Below, one piece after another: positions 45,597 through 55,619 of a DNA stretch of 64,000 nucleotides. Source of the stretch: Pseudoalteromonas fuliginea (GTDB lineage Bacteria; Pseudomonadota; Gammaproteobacteria; Enterobacterales; Alteromonadaceae). Made by a program: the position numbers and the translations under genes. A model generated the notes under the pieces. The model was not told the origin of the DNA and ran no database searches. It saw only the letters and a list, made by a program, of their open reading frames with translations. Numbering within the stretch: position 1 is the stretch's first letter; each line of letters begins with the position of its first letter. The stretch lies in NCBI RefSeq assembly GCF_000690055.1, contig NZ_JJNZ01000026.1:92421-156420 (forward strand). The letters run 5' to 3'.

Positions 45597-46183
45597 TCGG
45601 ATGGTTCTCTCACAGAAGGATCACTTAATAACTGGTTAATTTTACTTTGCTGCTCTGTTGGCAGTGCTGGTAAATTATCTAAACCTGTTAACGAAAAATA
45701 ATCTAAAAATTGTTTAGTAGTTGCATATAAAGCCGGTTTACCCGGAACCTCTTTATGCCCTACCACTTTAACCCACTCTCTTTCGAGTAAGGTTTTTATA
45801 ATATTCGAACCCGTAGTAACTCCCCTTACTTGCTCAATTTCGCCACGTGTAATGGGCTGCCTGTATGCAATAAGCGATAATGTTTCCAGTAAAGCACGTG
45901 AATACTTAGGCGCACGTTCTTGCCACAAATTATTTAACCAAGGGCTTAAACTACTACATGCCTGAAAGCGATAACCACTGCCAACTTCGACTAGACGAAT
46001 ACCACGAGTTTGAAAATGTTCTTGTATAGTATCTATTGCGTCGTTTATTCGCGCCATAGAAATAGCTAAATCTATTAATACTACGTCTTTAAGGTGGCGC
46101 TTACTAACAGGCTTATCTGCAACAAAAATAGCTGCTTCAATGATCTCAACTAGTTGTTCATCACTAATTCGCCGACCCGCCAT
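45593..46183 (-). CDS. scpB: chromosome segregation/condensation protein ScpB
   Basis: This is a 196-residue winged-helix protein of the SMC-ScpA-ScpB condensin complex. The family segments are [26 protein letters not shown] near residue 95 and [32 protein letters not shown] near residue 130. I chose ATG 46183 ([11 protein letters not shown]), which has AAGAG upstream; the frame extends 33 bp further. In many gammaproteobacteria scpA lies directly upstream, but here an EF-hand lipoprotein gene and its terminator do, and no scpA is in the window. Confidence 0.93.
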   Translation of the reverse strand: MAGRRISDEQLVEIIEAAIFVADKPVSKRHLKDVVLIDLAISMARINDAIDTIQEHFQTRGIRLVEVGSGYRFQACSSLSPWLNNLWQERAPKYSRALLETLSLIAYRQPITRGEIEQVRGVTTGSNIIKTLLEREWVKVVGHKEVPGKPALYATTKQFLDYFSLTGLDNLPALPTEQQSKINQLLSDPSVREPSE

Positions 46184-46280
46184 ACACACTCTTAACAAAT
46201 AAAAATACACAGCCATCTATTATGACAGAACAACACCAAACTAGGAAAATATATCTACTAAATAACTAGATTTTAAACAC

Positions 46281-46307
46281 AAAAAAGCCAGTGATTATCA
46301 CTGGCTT
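46281..46307 (-). terminator. terminator after the EF-hand lipoprotein gene
   Basis: The stem aagccagtga / tcactggctt (46285-46294 with 46298-46307) is preceded by six A, which form a U tract on the minus strand. It isolates scpB from the upstream gene. Confidence 0.87.
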
Positions 46308-46334
46308 CTAATTTACTCTTTAAAACAACAAATA

Positions 46335-46856
46335 TTAGCTGCGTTTAATTGCTTCTAGTGCGTCATCTTCGGCTACAGCATTACCGTATTTTTTTATGTA
46401 ACCCTTAAACTCACTTCTGCTGATGCGCTTATCTTGGTTTTCATCCATATAATCAAAATGATTTGAAATATCATCATCGTTGCCTTCAGCAATCGAAATA
46501 TAACCGTTGCTATCATTATCTAAACTTGAAAAACTACTCTCAATTTTATCAAACTTAGCTATTTCAGCTTTAAACGCTGATTCACTTACGTCACTATCAG
46601 TCGCCACTTTACCTGCATTTAGCTGCATGTAGGCGTTAAATTCTTTACGGCTAATTTCATTATCCATATTGGTATCAATATTCGAAAAATGCTCCCAGAT
46701 GCTATCATCATCCGCTTCGACTTTTGAAATGTAGCCATCGCTGTCGTTGTCCAGGCTTGCAAAATCACTGTCTATTTTCTCAAGGCCTTGATTTGAAGAG
46801 CAAGCCGCGAGGCTCAAAGATGCTAAAATTGTTGTTGCTAATGTTAACTTTTTCAT
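46335..46856 (-). CDS. EF-hand lipoprotein (four calcium-binding loops)
   Basis: This is a 173-residue lipoprotein. The lipobox LAAC is at residue 19, followed by SSNQG. Four EF-hand loops are visible in two pairs: DNDSDGYISKVE (36-47), DTNMDNEISRKE (about 61), DNDSNGYISIAE (about 115) and DENQDKRISRSE (about 139). The paired duplication (about 79 residues apart) suggests an internal repeat. A calcium-responsive periplasmic or outer-membrane role is plausible. The serine after the lipid cysteine favours outer-membrane sorting. Function is unknown. Confidence 0.85.
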   Translation of the reverse strand: MKKLTLATTILASLSLAACSSNQGLEKIDSDFASLDNDSDGYISKVEADDDSIWEHFSNIDTNMDNEISRKEFNAYMQLNAGKVATDSDVSESAFKAEIAKFDKIESSFSSLDNDSNGYISIAEGNDDDISNHFDYMDENQDKRISRSEFKGYIKKYGNAVAEDDALEAIKRS

Positions 46857-47022
46857 AAGACGTGTCCTTGTAATTAAATAAATGTCACTTTAGCTAATAC
46901 AATTCGGATGCCAATGTTAGTTAACTAATTAAAATCAAATAGTTACAAATAAATAGAGCATTTAACAAACAATTTCAATAAGTTATATCTGAAAACTTTG
47001 CAAAGTGCTTTGTAATTTTTGC

Positions 47023-47058
47023 AAAAAAAAAGCCCAGTATATATAAATATACTGGGCA
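47023..47058 (-). terminator. terminator after the DUF3718-like gene
   Basis: The stem gcccagtata / tatactgggc (47032-47041 with 47049-47058) is preceded by nine A that make a U tract in the minus-strand transcript. Confidence 0.87.
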
Positions 47059-47080
47059 TGCTTTTCAAATCTTTGTGTTA

Positions 47081-47512
47081 TTAAATAGCCGCATTTTGAT
47101 AACGTTTTACAAAATCAGTTACTTTTTGACCATTACACTTTAGAGAGTTTAAATTACCGATTTTTTGACGAACTGGCGCTAGACCTTGTTTTAAAGCAGT
47201 CATACACAGTTGTGTTTCTTGTTGAGTGTCTTTAGCAAACACTTCAACTTTAGTTTTAATCACTTCAGCAGTTGTTCCTTTTTTAGCAATATCACGAATA
47301 TCTTCGCCATTACACAAAATACTTTGTGAAAAGCGTGATAAAAACACACCATGCTGGGCTGCTTCTTTACGAGCGGCAGAAAAGCCTTCATTGGCACTTA
47401 ATACACACAATTTAGATTCTATTTTATTATCTTTACTAAAATACGAATTACTTTGTGCCGAGACCGTAGTTGATGCTAAAAGTGCTGCGGCTAAAATTAG
47501 TTGTGTTTTCAT
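47081..47512 (-). CDS. secreted protein with two DUF3718-like repeats
   Basis: This is a 143-residue exported protein. The signal peptide ends near STTVSAQS (residue 19). The mature part has two related units: KLCVLSANEGFSAARK...SILCNGEDIRDIAKK and QLCMTALKQGLAPVRQ...SLKCNGQKVTDFVKR. Each has a Cys at its start and a CNG motif, probably forming one disulfide per unit. The pattern is like DUF3718, a family of unknown function common in Alteromonadales; the family name is from memory. It is a single-gene unit. Confidence 0.7.
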   Translation of the reverse strand: MKTQLILAAALLASTTVSAQSNSYFSKDNKIESKLCVLSANEGFSAARKEAAQHGVFLSRFSQSILCNGEDIRDIAKKGTTAEVIKTKVEVFAKDTQQETQLCMTALKQGLAPVRQKIGNLNSLKCNGQKVTDFVKRYQNAAI

Positions 47513-47752
47513 GTGAGATCCTATTTGAACGAGCTTATTGAGTGATTTCGCGCATTATATAACCTACTTTTTAGATATCAATTGAATTTTTTATTTATTT
47601 AACAAATTAATATAGCATTAACAATGTTTAAACTTTAAGCACCATTTGGTCAACAATTATGCAGCGATTTTCTCCATTTCAGTCATGTTATGTACGCGTA
47701 AATACTGATACAATTTGGTGCATTAAATAGAACCAATTTTAAGGTAAATTCA

Positions 47753-48559
47753 ATGAAAGTGATTTCTTTCAATATCAATGGTCTGCGTGCTCGTCTTCAT
47801 CAATTACAAGCAATTATCGATAAACATCAACCAGACGTAATTGGACTGCAAGAGATTAAGGTTCATGATGAGGCGTTCCCACTAGAAGATGTGCAAAAAA
47901 TGGGATACCACGTTTATTACCATGGTCAAAAGGCACATTATGGTGTGGCTATGTTATGCAAGAAAGAGCCTAAATCGGTCTTAAAAGGATTTGCTACCGA
48001 TACAGAGGAATCGCAAAAACGCATGATAAGCGTTACTGTAGAGCAAGAAAACGGTCGTGATTTAACCGTAATGAATGGTTATTTCCCGCAAGGCGATAAT
48101 ATCAATCACGAAACTAAATTCCCTTATAAACGCCAGTTCTATATTGACTTGATGACTCACCTTGAAACAAACCATACACCCGATCAAGATATAATTGTTA
48201 TGGGCGATATCAACATATCACCTACCGATTTAGATATTGGTATTGGTGAAGTAAATGCTAAACGTTGGTTAAAAACGGGTAAATGTTCTTTCCAACCGGT
48301 AGAGCGTGAATGGCTTGCAACATTACTTAATTGGGGCTTTAAAGACACCTTTAGAGAACAAAACCCAGAAACAGACGATCAATACTCGTGGTTTGACTAT
48401 CGCTCTAAGGGGTTTGTAGATAACCGAGGACTTCGAATAGATGTAGTACTTGCAACTAATGAGCTTGCAGCACGCTGTATAGATACTGGTATTGATTACG
48501 AACTGCGCGGTATTGAAAAACCCTCAGATCATGCCCCTATATGGTCAACATTTAAGTAA
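47753..48559 (+). CDS. xthA: exodeoxyribonuclease III
   Basis: This is a 268-residue DNA-repair enzyme that acts as AP endonuclease and 3'-5' exonuclease. Conserved residues of the exonuclease III family are N7 (FNINGLRAR), E34 (GLQEIKV), the [11 protein letters not shown] loop near residue 151, and the terminal SDHAPIW with H260. It is soluble and needs Mg2+. The next gene begins 5 bp after its stop on the same strand, so it heads a three-gene unit with a membrane protein and rlmA. Confidence 0.96.
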   Translation: MKVISFNINGLRARLHQLQAIIDKHQPDVIGLQEIKVHDEAFPLEDVQKMGYHVYYHGQKAHYGVAMLCKKEPKSVLKGFATDTEESQKRMISVTVEQENGRDLTVMNGYFPQGDNINHETKFPYKRQFYIDLMTHLETNHTPDQDIIVMGDINISPTDLDIGIGEVNAKRWLKTGKCSFQPVEREWLATLLNWGFKDTFREQNPETDDQYSWFDYRSKGFVDNRGLRIDVVLATNELAARCIDTGIDYELRGIEKPSDHAPIWSTFK

Positions 48560-48564
48560 TTACT

Positions 48565-49212
48565 ATGCTCAGCATAACAATACAAGGGCTACTTTGGGCC
48601 CTTGTAATTATTATTGCCCTACTAAGCTTTAATAAAAAAACATATAAAACATTGCTTAATACGCCAGCCCGTCAAACTGGCGTGCTTGCATGTGCGTTAG
48701 TGTTTGCAGTGCTTTGGCGAATAAAAGCAGGAATTTTAACTGGTCTCGATTTACACATATTAGGCGTTACAGCTGCAACATTAATTTTAGGCTGGCGATT
48801 GACTATTTTAAGTAGCCTACTTGCCACAGCCCTACTGACTGCATTTGGTCAAATTGAACTTGAACTGTTACCAGTTCAACTGCTTATTGGTGCGTTTATT
48901 CCTATTTTACTAAGCTACCTTGGCTTTATAATTAGTTACCAGTATTTACCTCGTCATTTTTTTGTTTATATATTTGTTTGTGCGTTCATAACTGCAGGGG
49001 TTATAGCCTGTATAAAAATAAGCCTAGGTGCTTTATTTTACTTAGCTATAGGGCAATACAATTGGCAAGAACTCGCAGATAACTACGTTTATTTAAGTGC
49101 CATAATTTGGTTTCCTGAAGCAATGCTCAACGGTATGGCTATAACAGTTATGATCACCTATCGCCCGCATTGGGTAAAAACTTTTTACGATAAGGACTAC
49201 CTAGACTCATGA
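48565..49212 (+). CDS. CbiM-like/COG3235 membrane protein (putative ECF-type permease)
   Basis: This is a 215-residue polytopic inner-membrane protein with about six hydrophobic segments. The segment FAVLWRIKAGILTGLDLHILGVTAATLILGWRLTIL near residues 48-83 is typical of COG3235, distantly related to CbiM-type energy-coupling-factor permeases. It begins 5 bp after xthA and overlaps rlmA by 4 bp (ATGA). No ATPase or substrate-binding partner is adjacent, so a transport role (metal ion or cobalamin-like) is only a guess. Confidence 0.75.
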   Translation: MLSITIQGLLWALVIIIALLSFNKKTYKTLLNTPARQTGVLACALVFAVLWRIKAGILTGLDLHILGVTAATLILGWRLTILSSLLATALLTAFGQIELELLPVQLLIGAFIPILLSYLGFIISYQYLPRHFFVYIFVCAFITAGVIACIKISLGALFYLAIGQYNWQELADNYVYLSAIIWFPEAMLNGMAITVMITYRPHWVKTFYDKDYLDS

Positions 49213-50009
49213 GTCTACAATATCAATGCCCACTGTGTAACCACGCACTTTTGAAAACTGATTCAACACTTCGTTGTGCTAACAACCATAGCTTTGATGT
49301 TGCTAAAGAGGGCTATGTTAATTTACTGCCTGTGCAACAAAAAAACTCAAAACAACCAGGCGATTCGCTTGAAATGGTACAAGCTAGGCGTGCATTTTTA
49401 GAGCGTGGCTATTATGGCTTTTTGCAACAAAACCTTAGCGACATAATCAGTAATATAAGTGCAAATACTATTATTGATTTGGGATGCGGTGAAGGGTTTT
49501 ATACTCAAGCAATAGCAAGTAAAACAAACGCAGTTGTGTACGGCGTCGACATTTCAAAATCTGCGGTTAAATATGCAGCAAAGCGCTACCCTAATTGCAA
49601 CTTTAGTGTGGCATCAATTAGCCAAGCGCCTTTTGAAAGCCAATTTGCTGATGTACTTGTTAGCGTATTTGCACCTTTGTTTGAGCAAGAGCTTGAGCGC
49701 CTTGCAAATCAAAGTGCAACGTTAGTGGTTGCAAGCCCAGGTCCTTGTCATTTAAAAGAGTTAAAGTCGTATATATATTCAAAAGTAAACGAACATACTG
49801 AAATATCTTCGCCAAAAGGGTTTCAAAAATCAGAGCAAGCTCTTTTAACAGAGCATGTCGCGCTTAGCTTTACTGATATTAAAAACTTAATAATGATGAC
49901 GCCATTTGCATGGAAGTTCAGGCCAGAACATTGGGAAGCACTCAAGGAAAAAGGCGAGCATACTGTCACCTTGTCATTTTACATTACGCAGTTTACAAAA
50001 ACTGCATAA
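49209..50009 (+). CDS. rlmA: 23S rRNA (guanine-745-N1)-methyltransferase
   Basis: This is a 266-residue RNA methyltransferase. An N-terminal zinc finger has C7, C10, C23 and H27 (CPLC ... CANNH). The SAM-binding motif IIDLGCGEGFYTQ is near residue 92. PGPCHLKELKSYIY near residue 177 and the terminal TPFAWKF segment are typical of RlmA(I). The start codon overlaps the upstream stop. Resistance-type RlmA(II) of Gram-positive bacteria is unlikely because the context is gammaproteobacterial. Confidence 0.9.
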   Translation: MSLQYQCPLCNHALLKTDSTLRCANNHSFDVAKEGYVNLLPVQQKNSKQPGDSLEMVQARRAFLERGYYGFLQQNLSDIISNISANTIIDLGCGEGFYTQAIASKTNAVVYGVDISKSAVKYAAKRYPNCNFSVASISQAPFESQFADVLVSVFAPLFEQELERLANQSATLVVASPGPCHLKELKSYIYSKVNEHTEISSPKGFQKSEQALLTEHVALSFTDIKNLIMMTPFAWKFRPEHWEALKEKGEHTVTLSFYITQFTKTA

Positions 50010-50047
50010 TCAAATTTGGAGTTATTTAGGCGTAAGTTTAACGACGT

Positions 50048-50494
50048 CTAAAATTGCTCTTTCGTAAACGCTTTATCCATTTTATCAAACATGTCTTTAA
50101 GTAGACTCGCAAGCTCCAAATAACGAGGCTTTTTTTCGCTTAACTGCGCTTGATAACCGTTGGCAACCATTTTTGTATAAAGCTCGTGATACCACTTTTG
50201 CATGGCTGGCTCTAAAGGTGTTTGCGCGCGTTTACCTAGCCACAATAAGCCTTGCAACGGTAACGAGATAAAAAATAAAGCACTCGCAATAGCTTGCGGT
50301 AAGAAGTCTGGACCTAGGTAATTCAGCTGAAAAAATAACGTAAGCATGGCTAAAATAGGCATAACTGTGATCGCAAGATCAGTAGCTTTAATAACCTTAA
50401 ACTCGATGAATAGAGGTGCTAGTTCTTTTCTCATTGGCCATTGTTTTGCATACAACCGCCCTGTTTGTACTTGTGACATCACACTTTTTTGCAT
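50048..50494 (-). CDS. yfbV: UPF0208 inner-membrane protein YfbV
   Basis: This is a 148-residue inner-membrane protein with two hydrophobic segments (about residues 38-60 and 66-87). The pattern GRLYAKQWPMRKELAPLF...VIKATDLAI...ISLPLQGLLWLGKR matches YfbV, linked in E. coli to membrane and terminus-region chromosome organisation. GAGGAG lies 5 bases upstream of the second of two ATGs (50494), which I prefer. It is divergent from ackA, as in E. coli. Confidence 0.9.
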   Translation of the reverse strand: MQKSVMSQVQTGRLYAKQWPMRKELAPLFIEFKVIKATDLAITVMPILAMLTLFFQLNYLGPDFLPQAIASALFFISLPLQGLLWLGKRAQTPLEPAMQKWYHELYTKMVANGYQAQLSEKKPRYLELASLLKDMFDKMDKAFTKEQF

Positions 50495-50779
50495 CATGAC
50501 TCCTCACAGTGACTCTATTAAAACACAATACTAAATTGATTATCTCTAAAGTGTAACACAATTTTAAGGGCTTTTACTTTCTCAGTAAAAGTGCTTAATT
50601 TTGCTGTTAAAGTGTGCAAAACACTAAACTAAATTCCATAACTGGGGTAAAATATTTCGCATTGATTCAGCTACATTTTAGTTTAGCTTAATTAAATGTT
50701 TTAGCCTTATTTATCACTCTGAGTGTAACGATTAATGTTTCACGTTCACTTACTAAATTTTGTTTATGGAAATGAATTT

Positions 50780-51994
50780 ATGCCAACAACCTCCCCTAAG
50801 TCACAACACGTTTTAGTACTAAATTGTGGTAGCTCCAGCTTAAAATTTGCCATTATTGATGCAAACACGGGCCACGAAATTATATCTGGTCTAGCAGAGC
50901 GCTTAGGTGCAACAACTCCTTCTATAAAATATAAATTCAACGGCGCTAAAACTGTCATTAACTTAGTATCAGGTCAAGCCCATGCAGAGGCAATAGATAC
51001 GTTAGTAAGCCTAATAAAAGATCATAGCTTAGATGAGCAACTTATTGCTGTGGGTCATCGTGTTGTGCACGGCGGCGAGCATTTTACGCAATCTGTTTTG
51101 ATTGACGAGAAGGTCATTGCGGGTATTACACAGGCAGCAACACTTGCGCCACTTCACGGACATGCTAATTTATTAGGCATTGCATCTGCACAGGCATCGT
51201 TCGAAGGCTTACCACAAATAGCCGTATTTGATACTGCGTTCCACCAAACGATGAATGAAGTAGTTTACCTTTATGCACTGCCATATAAGCTATATACAGA
51301 ATTTGGCGTTAGACGTTATGGGTTTCATGGCACAAGCCACTTTTATGTTGCAGGCCAAACAGCAAAACTACTTAATCAACCTATTGAGCAAAGTAACTTT
51401 ATCAGTGCCCACTTAGGTAATGGTTGTTCAGTGTGTGCTATTAAAAATGGTAAGAGTGTAGATACCAGTATGGGCCTAACACCACTAGAGGGCCTAATGA
51501 TGGGCACCCGTAGTGGCGATATAGATCCAGGCCTGTTTAACTTTTTAACCACGCAGCTCGATTACACTGCACAGCAAATAGATAACTTGCTCAATCAAAA
51601 AAGTGGTTTATTAGGTATCAGCGAGCTTTCTAATGATTGCCGCACAATCGAAGAAGCGGCTGTTGCCGGTAATAAAAAAGCAATACTCGCGCTTGATATG
51701 TTTTGCTACCGTCTTTCAAAACAAATTGCCGCTTATATGGTACCACTACAACGCCTTGATGCGATTATTTTTACCGGCGGTATTGGCGAAAACTCTGATA
51801 TTATTCGTGAAAAAGTAATCTCACAGCTTGCCTTTTTAGGACTCGATTGCGATCAACAAGCTAATCTTAATGCTCGTTTTGGCCAAGAAGGTATTATTAG
51901 CTCTTCACAGGCACGTAGTAAAGCCGTTGTCATGCCTACAAATGAAGAGTGGGTTATTGCACTTGATGCTGCAAACATAGCAAAGGAGCTTTAA
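50780..51994 (+). CDS. ackA: acetate kinase
   Basis: This is a 404-residue enzyme that interconverts acetyl phosphate plus ADP with acetate plus ATP. The acetate/propionate-kinase signature [13 protein letters not shown] is near residue 10. [10 protein letters not shown] follows near residue 96, and [10 protein letters not shown] (catalytic His) near residue 190. The nucleotide site FTGGIGENS is near residue 330. I chose ATG 50780 since GGA is 9 bases upstream and the frame to 50735 has no ribosome-binding site. pta follows after 1 bp, so both are translated together. Confidence 0.97.
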   Translation: MPTTSPKSQHVLVLNCGSSSLKFAIIDANTGHEIISGLAERLGATTPSIKYKFNGAKTVINLVSGQAHAEAIDTLVSLIKDHSLDEQLIAVGHRVVHGGEHFTQSVLIDEKVIAGITQAATLAPLHGHANLLGIASAQASFEGLPQIAVFDTAFHQTMNEVVYLYALPYKLYTEFGVRRYGFHGTSHFYVAGQTAKLLNQPIEQSNFISAHLGNGCSVCAIKNGKSVDTSMGLTPLEGLMMGTRSGDIDPGLFNFLTTQLDYTAQQIDNLLNQKSGLLGISELSNDCRTIEEAAVAGNKKAILALDMFCYRLSKQIAAYMVPLQRLDAIIFTGGIGENSDIIREKVISQLAFLGLDCDQQANLNARFGQEGIISSSQARSKAVVMPTNEEWVIALDAANIAKEL

Positions 51995-51995
51995 T

Positions 51996-54149
51996 ATGGC
52001 GCGTCGTATTATGTTAATTCCTGTCTCTACAGGTGTTGGTCTAACCTCTGTCTCTGTTGGTTTAGTCCGCGCTCTTGAGCAAAAAACAGTTAAAGTTAAC
52101 TTTTTTAAACCAATTGCGCAGCCCCGCTCGGGTGAAACGGGCCCTGAAAAATCAACGCAAATAGTTACCCAAGGCTCACCGATTAACCCACCTACACCTT
52201 TTGCACTCGATTACGCAGAGCAAATGATTGGCGATGGCAAAGGTGACGACCTACTAGAGGAAATTGTTGAGCGTTTTGAGAGCAAAATAAACGACGATGA
52301 AGTAGCCATCATAGAAGGTATGGTCCCTACTCGTCGTCAACCTTACGCTGGACGTGTAAATCGTGAAATTGCACAAACACTTGGCGCCGACATTGTATTT
52401 GTACTCACCCCCGGTAATTACAGCATTACACAAATAGAAGACCGCCTTGAAATCGCAGCGGGTAACTATGGTGGAATTGATCACCCTCGCGTACTTGGCT
52501 GTATTTTTAATAAAGTAAATGCGCCACTTGATGAAGAGGGCCGCGCTCGCGCCGATTTAGTTGACACCTACAAACCAGAAGAACTTGAAAACGAATTAAA
52601 TCGTTTAGCGTCGTTACCTATTTTTAGAAAAAACCCGTTTATGTTACTTGGTGCAATTCCGTGGGATTTTGACCTCGTCGCACCTCGCGTAAAAGATTTA
52701 AGCGCGTATTTAAAAGCAACGATAATAAACGAAGGCGATATGCTGCATCGTCGCCTGCGTCGTATTACTTTTTGTGCGCGTACAGTGTCAAATATTTTAA
52801 ATTACTTTACCCCAGGTGCCTTATTGGTAACACCAGGCGATCGCTCAGACATACTCGTAGCTGCATGTTTATCAGCTATGAATGGCACTAAGCTTGGCGC
52901 TATATTACTCACCGGTGGCTTTGAGCCAGAGCCACGTATTATGGCCTTGTGTGAGCAAGCTATGCAAACTGGCTTGCCTATACTCGCTACTGATGGCGAT
53001 ACATGGCGCACCTCGTTATTACTGCATAACTTTAATATGGAAGTACCAAACGACGACGACCAACGAATTGAAAAAGTAAAAGATCATAACGCTGAACATA
53101 TTGATTCTGACTGGTTAGACACGTTAGCAAAAAGCGTAGGTAAAACACGTAAATTATCGCCTCCAGCATTTCGTTACTTGTTAACAGACAAAGCCCGTAA
53201 AGCCGGAAAAACAGTTGTGCTACCAGAAGGCAATGAACCTCGTACTATTAAAGCGGCTGCTATTTGTGGCCAACGCGGCATTGCTAAAACTATATTGCTT
53301 GGCGATCGCGAAGAAATAATGCGCATTGCAGAGCAACAAGGGATTGAGCTTAACGAACACGTAAGTATTATTGAGCCTAAAAGCATCATTAATGATTATA
53401 TTGCGCCTATGGTCGAAATTCGTAAAAGCAAAGGTCTAACTGCCGTAGTCGCGCAAGAGCAGCTGCAAGATAACGTGGTACTTGGCACAATGATGCTTGA
53501 GCAAGGTAAGGTAGATGGCTTAGTGTCGGGTGCAGTAAACACCACTGCCAATACAATTCGCCCACCACTGCAGTTAATTAAAACAGCGCCAGGATCATCG
53601 TTAGTATCATCCGTGTTTTTTATGCTGCTGCCTGACCAAGTGTTAGTTTATGGTGACTGTGCGATTAACCCAGACCCTAATGCTGAACAACTTGCAGATA
53701 TAGCTATTCAATCTGCCGACTCTGCTGCTGCATTTGGTATAGAGCCGCGTGTAGCTATGATCAGTTACAGTACGGGTACGTCTGGCACGGGCGCTGATGT
53801 AGAAAAAGTACGCGAAGCCACAAAAATAGCGCAGCAAAAGCGTCCTGATTTAATCATTGATGGGCCACTTCAATACGACGCAGCCATTATGGAAAACGTG
53901 GCACTTAAAAAAGCACCTAATAGCCCTGTTGCAGGTAAAGCGACTGTATTTATATTCCCTGATTTAAATACAGGCAATACTACCTATAAAGCAGTACAAC
54001 GTAGCGCTGATTTAATAAGTATTGGTCCAATGCTACAAGGTATGCGCAAACCTGTTAACGACTTAAGTCGTGGTGCATTAGTTGATGATATTGTGTATAC
54101 CATTGCACTAACGGCCATTCAAGCAGCACAAGCTGAAGCACTTAATTAA
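51996..54149 (+). CDS. pta: phosphate acetyltransferase
   Basis: This is a 717-residue enzyme that converts acetyl-CoA and phosphate to acetyl phosphate. The N-terminal P-loop-like ATPase-related domain begins [31 protein letters not shown] domain covers the middle (about residues 220-340), and the catalytic C-terminal domain holds [22 protein letters not shown] near residue 505 and the [13 protein letters not shown] loop near 590. The length equals that of the long E. coli type (714). It starts directly after ackA and is followed by a terminator. Confidence 0.97.
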   Translation: MARRIMLIPVSTGVGLTSVSVGLVRALEQKTVKVNFFKPIAQPRSGETGPEKSTQIVTQGSPINPPTPFALDYAEQMIGDGKGDDLLEEIVERFESKINDDEVAIIEGMVPTRRQPYAGRVNREIAQTLGADIVFVLTPGNYSITQIEDRLEIAAGNYGGIDHPRVLGCIFNKVNAPLDEEGRARADLVDTYKPEELENELNRLASLPIFRKNPFMLLGAIPWDFDLVAPRVKDLSAYLKATIINEGDMLHRRLRRITFCARTVSNILNYFTPGALLVTPGDRSDILVAACLSAMNGTKLGAILLTGGFEPEPRIMALCEQAMQTGLPILATDGDTWRTSLLLHNFNMEVPNDDDQRIEKVKDHNAEHIDSDWLDTLAKSVGKTRKLSPPAFRYLLTDKARKAGKTVVLPEGNEPRTIKAAAICGQRGIAKTILLGDREEIMRIAEQQGIELNEHVSIIEPKSIINDYIAPMVEIRKSKGLTAVVAQEQLQDNVVLGTMMLEQGKVDGLVSGAVNTTANTIRPPLQLIKTAPGSSLVSSVFFMLLPDQVLVYGDCAINPDPNAEQLADIAIQSADSAAAFGIEPRVAMISYSTGTSGTGADVEKVREATKIAQQKRPDLIIDGPLQYDAAIMENVALKKAPNSPVAGKATVFIFPDLNTGNTTYKAVQRSADLISIGPMLQGMRKPVNDLSRGALVDDIVYTIALTAIQAAQAEALN

Positions 54150-54238
54150 ACATCAACACTCACATGTGCTTTTTATAGCCTAGCTATTATTTATTTAATA
54201 ATTAACTAGTTAGGCTATTTATACCCTGCAACCCCCAT

Positions 54239-54270
54239 ACTTATCCACAGAAATTGTGGGTAAGTTTTTC
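54239..54270 (+). terminator. terminator of ackA-pta
   Basis: The stem acttatccaca / tgtgggtaagt (54239-54249 with 54255-54265, one G-U pair) has a 5-base loop and is followed by a T run. A weaker 11-bp stem with a 22-base loop lies just before it (about 54175-54218). The left arm resembles a DnaA box, which is a coincidence of this hairpin in my view. Confidence 0.7.
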
Positions 54271-54382
54271 TACCTTCGGGAATTAACTCACTTACTATCA
54301 GGTTAGTTACTGTTACACCTTTAATTTAAAGCTAATAATCTATACTATAAACCTACCGATATTGCTGTTTCGCAGGTTTTTA

Positions 54383-54769
54383 ATGTCAAAACAAACATTA
54401 CAATTACACAGCACCGTTTTATCTATACATAGCTTAGATATAGATGCCGACATACCTGCGGCGCTGTTAAAACTCCCGTTGTTTTTTATTTCTAAAACCC
54501 ACGACGAACTTTCAATTGTATGCCCTAGTAGCTTTGAAATAAACAGCCTAGACACAGAGCCAAATTGGCAAGCACTTGAAGTTGTTGGCCCACTTGGTTT
54601 TTCGCTAACCGGGATAATGGCCAATATTTCGGGCGTATTAGCACGTGCTAAAATATCTATATTTTCAATTTCAACCTACGACACCGATTACATACTTGTA
54701 AAAAAGCAAACTGCACTTCAAGCTATTACGGCACTAAAAAAAGATGGCTACAGTGTGGTGGCTGAATAA
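54383..54769 (+). CDS. ACT-domain protein (COG3603-like)
   Basis: This is a 128-residue protein with two small ACT-type modules. The C-terminal half has VVGPLGFSLTGIMANISGVLARAKISIFSISTYDTDYILV, a typical ACT_7 pattern, near residues 67-106. It should bind a small ligand such as an amino acid. AGG lies 7 bases before the ATG at 54383; a TTG 21 bp upstream extends the frame. It is the first gene of a tight five-gene operon (spacings 3, 4, -1, -1 bp) ending in an M15 peptidase. Confidence 0.8.
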   Translation: MSKQTLQLHSTVLSIHSLDIDADIPAALLKLPLFFISKTHDELSIVCPSSFEINSLDTEPNWQALEVVGPLGFSLTGIMANISGVLARAKISIFSISTYDTDYILVKKQTALQAITALKKDGYSVVAE

Positions 54770-54772
54770 ATT

Positions 54773-55270
54773 ATGAAAGCACAAAAAGTAGAATATATTG
54801 CGCAAAACAAAATACCTCGTAACGCCATTAATATTACCAGCCCTTTTTCAGGCAAAGTACTGGAGCTAAATGAACATCCAGAACCTTTGTTTAGCTTTGG
54901 CACACTTGGGCCAGGTATTATAGTGCAACTAACTAACCATAAAATTTTAGCGCCGTTTGATGGCACTTTATTACAGGTAAAAAATGCAGGCACGGAGTTT
55001 ATATTACAAGCAAAAAATGGGTTGAAAGTGTTAATCAACTTAACCATTTCAACATCGCAACCAATTACACACACTCATATAGCACAGCTCAATGGTAGCA
55101 AAATAATCAAAGGCCAACGCCTTGCTTATTTTGATTTACGAGAGCTTGATACTCCTATGCTTGCTAGCCTAATTTTACTAAATGGCCACAACCTTGGTAC
55201 ATTTCATTACTCTCACTCACTGGTACAAGCGGGTGAAGACACTCTATTAACTATTATTAAGAAGAATTAA
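54773..55270 (+). CDS. degenerate EIIA-Glc-like protein lacking both active-site histidines
   Basis: This is a 165-residue protein homologous to EIIA-Glc (Crr, PF00358). The motif ITSPFSGKVLELNEHPEPLFSFGTLGPGI and NHKILAPFDGTLLQV (residues 21-69) align with Crr without gaps. The phosphoryl-carrying His90 of E. coli Crr corresponds to N89 here, and His75 to T74. It therefore cannot take part in phosphotransfer in the usual way. It may be a regulatory scaffold or a relic. It sits between an ACT-domain gene and yffB. No other PTS gene is in the window. Confidence 0.78.
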   Translation: MKAQKVEYIAQNKIPRNAINITSPFSGKVLELNEHPEPLFSFGTLGPGIIVQLTNHKILAPFDGTLLQVKNAGTEFILQAKNGLKVLINLTISTSQPITHTHIAQLNGSKIIKGQRLAYFDLRELDTPMLASLILLNGHNLGTFHYSHSLVQAGEDTLLTIIKKN

Positions 55271-55274
55271 ATCT

Positions 55275-55619
55275 ATGATTACCTTATACGGCATTAGCAA
55301 TTGTGACACGATTAAAAAAGCTAAAAAATATTTAACCGATAACAATGTCGAATTTACTTTTCACGACTACCGTAAAGATGGCGTGAATGAGCAAATGGTG
55401 AGTGACTTTGCTGATAAGCTTGATTGGGAACAGCTTGTTAATAAACGTGGTACTACTTATCGTGCATTAACTGATGAGCAAAAACAAAGCTTAACTAAAG
55501 AGAGTGCTATTTCACTGTTAGTTGAACAACCTGCAATGATCAAACGTCCGGTACTCGTAAACAATGGCAGCTACCATTTAGGTTTTAAAGCAGTTCAATA
55601 CGATGAGATTTTTAAATAA
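55275..55619 (+). CDS. yffB: ArsC/Spx-family thioredoxin-fold protein YffB
   Basis: This is a 114-residue protein of the ArsC/Spx family. The N-terminal [18 protein letters not shown] carries one cysteine (C10) instead of a CxxC pair. The central FHDYRKDG and the KRPVLVNNG segment are typical of YffB. A glutathione-dependent thiol-reductase role has been proposed for the family. Its stop overlaps the dapE start (TAATG). The yffB-dapE pair is conserved in gammaproteobacteria, supporting the call. Confidence 0.9.
   Translation: MITLYGISNCDTIKKAKKYLTDNNVEFTFHDYRKDGVNEQMVSDFADKLDWEQLVNKRGTTYRALTDEQKQSLTKESAISLLVEQPAMIKRPVLVNNGSYHLGFKAVQYDEIFK

Noticed and set aside
54241..54263. Inverted DnaA-box-like sequences (TTATCCACA and TGTGGGTAA)
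   Set aside because: They form the two arms of a hairpin followed by a T run after pta, which is better explained as a transcription terminator; no other origin features are nearby.
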